From NCBI GenBank assembly GCA_031292465.1, contig JARLHB010000525.1:1-9041 (forward strand): a stretch of DNA of 9,041 nucleotides. The letters are read 5' to 3'. Below are positions 8,301 through 9,041 of the stretch, piece after piece (position 1 is the stretch's first letter; each line of letters begins with the position of its first letter). The stretch is from Ignavibacteriaceae bacterium. Lineage in GTDB: Bacteria; Bacteroidota; Ignavibacteria; Ignavibacteriales; Ignavibacteriaceae. A program made the translations under genes and the position numbers. The notes beneath the pieces are model-generated. The model was not told the origin of the DNA. It ran no database searches and was given only the letters and a program-made list of their open reading frames with translations.

Positions 8301-8391
8301 AAAGACCAGATTCAAAATCAGAGAGTACTTGCCCGAATGTAAGGCAATTTAAGAAAAGGATTCCTATTGTTAAGAGTACGCCTTTCTTCAT
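5380..8391 (-). CDS. Secreted multimodular T9SS cargo protein with CBM-like modules
   Basis: This 1003-residue surface or secreted protein has no catalytic domain that I can see. The signal peptide is MKKGVLLTIGILFLNCLTFG with Gln at probable +1. Three jelly-roll-like modules follow, at about 22-196, 197-370 and 371-537. The first two are clear duplicates (DFESGL, FWVYLP-DIP-GY, VGQD, SNFD, WAG-LVDD/LIDD); the third is divergent (VDVYLPTTLPDG, ILFDNVTVHG). Residues 545-655 look Fn3-like. Residues 660-903 resemble a CBM9/DOMON module (DDSCLYIHGDVLDID, WNGDAIEFYM, RPSVFGSAELL). Residues 917-1003 are a T9SS type A sorting domain (LYNNYPNPFNPSTVIKYDLP, then VYDILGKEVATI and SGVYIYRITAGN), which directs outer-membrane translocation and attachment or release. 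A very strong Shine-Dalgarno precedes the ATG, and a terminator follows the stop, so it is probably monocistronic. Carbohydrate binding, as adhesin or scaffold, is inferred from the modules. Export by T9SS is well supported. Confidence 0.92.
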   Translation of the reverse strand: MKKGVLLTIGILFLNCLTFGQVLSDFESGLSSTFGTWANQTWEGAAFTSVSAVADPTARATGQVMQIAFDGSKDYRGMCDVEKYPLDFKSAPVIGFWVYLPADIPSGYNIGLVGQDQNSWSDCGTSIPVTSIPKETWYPIYFQVKELSLSSSNFDAFKYGMCKLLFKVDVGTSTTHADSVWAGNILVDDITAYGAQPTALTDFESGLGGFAVQSWIGTGVTGAVVAADTTPRAAGNVLQVAWDGTKGTVGGIDKEPVTASSDIIVFWVYLPSDIPNGYQFSIVGQDNSCWCDAADTMSVSRIPKDKWFPITFNAKQLNLSQSNFDPFSSGRNIAKFIIKLNTGTASGADLNWAGTFLIDDVDYWGMAVPPKWVIDNFESSVVGVDGWFNNSGIHAAIDSLYQFKHTESDASLNGVLAAHFNFSKDAAGDLSKDNVVVYDTTSKTTATGISVDVYLPTTLPDGNVTIAAGPSGTWNSQDFSITGIGRGAWKTVTFTKMSGITDPTKPVILTVQVALNSTASYDTTILFDNVTVHGIAEPVVSVHSPATKGSVVSFVTKSVTYDYVRLDWVDNNLGTEFYSIYQSTSPITNLADAKVKRVAGLVPHGQQVWSFRPYTSDGSAVTLYYAVTASTVDSKGDTTETALTSSCEVGPLTVTKTSKTYKIKYVSNFHDSFEESDGDGTAFAPYAANVIKPEHSGGSAARSATWNVDNTDFNYAVTMVVDDSCLYIHGDVLDIDMTTSSFGTIYCWNGDAIEFYMSFYDKNSINKWHDLTGTAPTNMYTNNGDYRYGINDLGEVNNGENANGGMSAGYSAALDGSGWSFNFKVQLDSIQGKLFKNGGFFPVRIDANGINPDAPWNETGKSQVLQTGMCYTDDYSVSPNPAAFGLDNDWTRPSVFGSAELLDYPTAVKNTNSNLPKEFKLYNNYPNPFNPSTVIKYDLPKESQVLLKVYDILGKEVATIVNDRQKAGTYTLNFNASKFASGVYIYRITAGNYVRSQKMMLLK
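7282..8328 (-). repeat. Tandem duplicated module coding region (two units of about 174 codons)
   Basis: Two adjacent units, 7804-8328 and 7282-7803, encode matching modules. Shared landmarks sit 170-177 residues apart: DFESGL (25 and 202), FWVYLP (96 and 266), VGQD (113 and 283), SNFD (152 and 322) and WAG (181 and 352). The similarity persists in the DNA: around 8080-8116 and 7570-7606 the plus strand reads almost the same (GGAATATCAG, then AAGTAAACCCA). This points to internal duplication. The third module at 6781-7281 is too diverged to align by eye at the DNA level. Confidence 0.75.
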
Positions 8392-8395
8392 TTTT

Positions 8396-8403
8396 CCTCC
8401 TTA
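8396..8403 (-). promoter_or_regulatory. Very strong Shine-Dalgarno for the T9SS cargo gene
   Basis: The minus strand reads TAAGGAGG, then four A residues, then ATG. It is a full match to the 16S anti-Shine-Dalgarno core, although the spacer is short. The other genes here have weaker sites, so high translation of this secreted protein is likely. It also fixes the start at 8391. Confidence 0.75.
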
Positions 8404-8440
8404 AAGGTTTGTTTATTGTTAGTTATTGTCGGTATTATTA

Positions 8441-8457
8441 ACCACTTTTCATGCCAA
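8441..8457 (-). promoter_or_regulatory. Near-sigma-54 promoter-like sequence
   Basis: The minus strand reads TTGGCATGAAAAGTGGT, close to the sigma-54 consensus YTGGCACG-N4-TTGCW with correct spacing between the two elements. However, the -12 element has GG where GC is nearly invariant. If used, transcription would start about 38 bases before the cargo gene's ATG. Confidence 0.2.
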
Positions 8458-8538
8458 GCCTGTTTTTTCCGTTATTCTTCTTATTGATTTATAAATTGAG
8501 AAAAATATATTTTATTACAAAAAAGTTTTTTATAATAA

Positions 8539-8553
8539 TGATAAAAATTATCA
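8539..8553. promoter_or_regulatory. Fur-box-like palindrome
   Basis: TGATAAAAATTATCA matches the 7-1-7 Fur consensus TGATAATNATTATCA at 13 of the 14 defined positions. A TATAAA -10-like hexamer lies 4 bases downstream on the minus strand (8529-8534), where a bound repressor could block a promoter for the cargo gene. The surrounding DNA is very A+T-rich, so chance is possible. Which Fur-family member, if any, would bind is not shown. Confidence 0.35.
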
Positions 8554-8750
8554 ATAAGATAATAACCTTTTACAGTCCATTCTTTTTTTATTGTTTTTAA
8601 CTTTTAGGCTTAGTGTTGATAAGCGGGCTTTACAAGGTATTACTATATATTTATTCAGTTTAATTTCTATTTATATATAATAATCGATATTATTTAGTTT
8701 CTGTTTAATTAATTTGGAACAAATGGATTTGAATATCTGAGAGTGCATTT

Positions 8751-8766
8751 GAGAATAATTATTCTC
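8751..8766. promoter_or_regulatory. Perfect 16-base palindrome, possible operator
   Basis: GAGAATAATTATTCTC is a perfect inverted repeat whose outer GAG/CTC gives more information than the surrounding A+T runs. Extended by the T at 8750, it also partly resembles a Fur/PerR-type 7-1-7 box. It lies 360 bases upstream of the cargo gene and 255 bases before the possible plus-strand start at 9021, so its target gene is unclear. Confidence 0.3.
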
Positions 8767-9041
8767 TGGTGGAAATGATGATTTTTAACAGCTTTTCTGC
8801 CCGTTTTATAACAAATCAGCTATAAATAAGGGAATTTTTTATATTATTAGGGATAATTCAATTTTTGCCGAATATTTTATGCAATTTTATAAAATAAAAT
8901 GGGAAAATTATCAGAAGACAGCATCCTTTATTTATATCTTGCCAAAATATTACATTCTGCTGTTTTTAAATTGATTTTAGAGCTGGTTCAACATTACACC
9001 GGGAATAAGGATTCAATAAAATGTATGTGATGCGGCATTAC

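Larger units (their letters stand above)
8392..9041. other. Long A+T-rich non-coding region upstream of the T9SS cargo gene
   Basis: No supportable gene lies in these 650 bases. All three minus-strand frames entering from the right edge close within 50 bases, and plus-strand frames hold only very short ORFs, such as 16 codons at 8775-8822. The region contains the Shine-Dalgarno site, two palindromes and a near-sigma-54 sequence described separately, many T and A runs, and a minor palindrome ATTTTATAAAAT at 8884-8895. At the right edge an ATG at 9021, with AAGG 10 bases upstream, opens seven codons on the plus strand and could start a divergent gene. This cannot be judged from so little sequence. 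Confidence 0.6.

Noticed and set aside
2162..8391. SusC/SusD polysaccharide utilisation locus
   Set aside because: No SusD-like lipoprotein, glycoside hydrolase or typical SusC N-terminal signature is present. The receptor alone does not make such a locus.
8608..8624. GCTTA/TAAGC hairpin as a terminator
   Set aside because: The stem is 5 bp and is not followed by a T run on either strand.
8775..8822. Short plus-strand ORF (MMIFNSFSARFITNQL) as a leader peptide
   Set aside because: It has only a poor GGTGG site, no attenuator-like hairpins and no known downstream gene.
9021..9041. Start of a divergent plus-strand gene
   Set aside because: Seven codons and a modest AAGG site 10 bases upstream are too little to call a gene.
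8994..9041. Tail of a minus-strand gene ending at TAA 8994-8996
   Set aside because: Only 15 codons are open before the stop, with no recognisable C-terminal motif; chance explains it equally well.

Overview
The window looks like chromosomal DNA from the Bacteroidota/Chlorobiota/Ignavibacteriota side of the FCB group, most likely an Ignavibacteria-type organism. The evidence is a type IX secretion (T9SS) type A C-terminal sorting domain containing NYPNPFNPST, a PorV/PorQ-family outer-membrane protein, a TonB-dependent receptor with an N-terminal carboxypeptidase-regulatory-like domain, A+T-rich spacers, and signal peptides that place Gln at the predicted +1 position. No T9SS machinery gene, rRNA, tRNA, CRISPR array or insertion sequence was seen.

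All four supportable genes lie on the minus strand, so transcription runs from high to low coordinates. From right to left: (1) 8392-9041 is a 650-base A+T-rich region with no convincing gene. It holds a strong Shine-Dalgarno, a Fur-box-like palindrome, a second perfect 16-base palindrome and a near-sigma-54 sequence. (2) 8391-5380 encodes a 1003-residue secreted multimodular protein with two closely related and one divergent jelly-roll-like modules, an Fn3-like segment, a CBM9/DOMON-like module and the T9SS sorting domain. (3) 5379-5135 is a spacer with a strong intrinsic terminator (14-bp stem) and a second, weaker hairpin. (4) 5134-2162 encodes a 990-residue TonB-dependent receptor. (5) 2111-1044 encodes a PorV/PorQ-family beta-barrel protein. 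(6) 1017-1 is the first 339 codons of a large exported protein that runs off the left edge and has no stop in the window.

Items 4 to 6 are closely spaced (50 and 26 bases) and form a probable operon: receptor, PorV-like barrel, large exported protein. PorV in studied T9SS systems shuttles sorted cargo to the attachment complex, so the PorV-like protein may serve the export or surface assembly of the cut-off protein, with the receptor importing a ligand. This link is inference. The gene at 5380-8391 is separated by the terminator and is probably its own transcription unit, but it feeds the same surface and may bind polysaccharide. Nothing proves a previously undescribed system. The best candidates are the three-gene cassette with its unrecognised cut-off protein and the two Fur-like palindromes upstream of the T9SS cargo gene.
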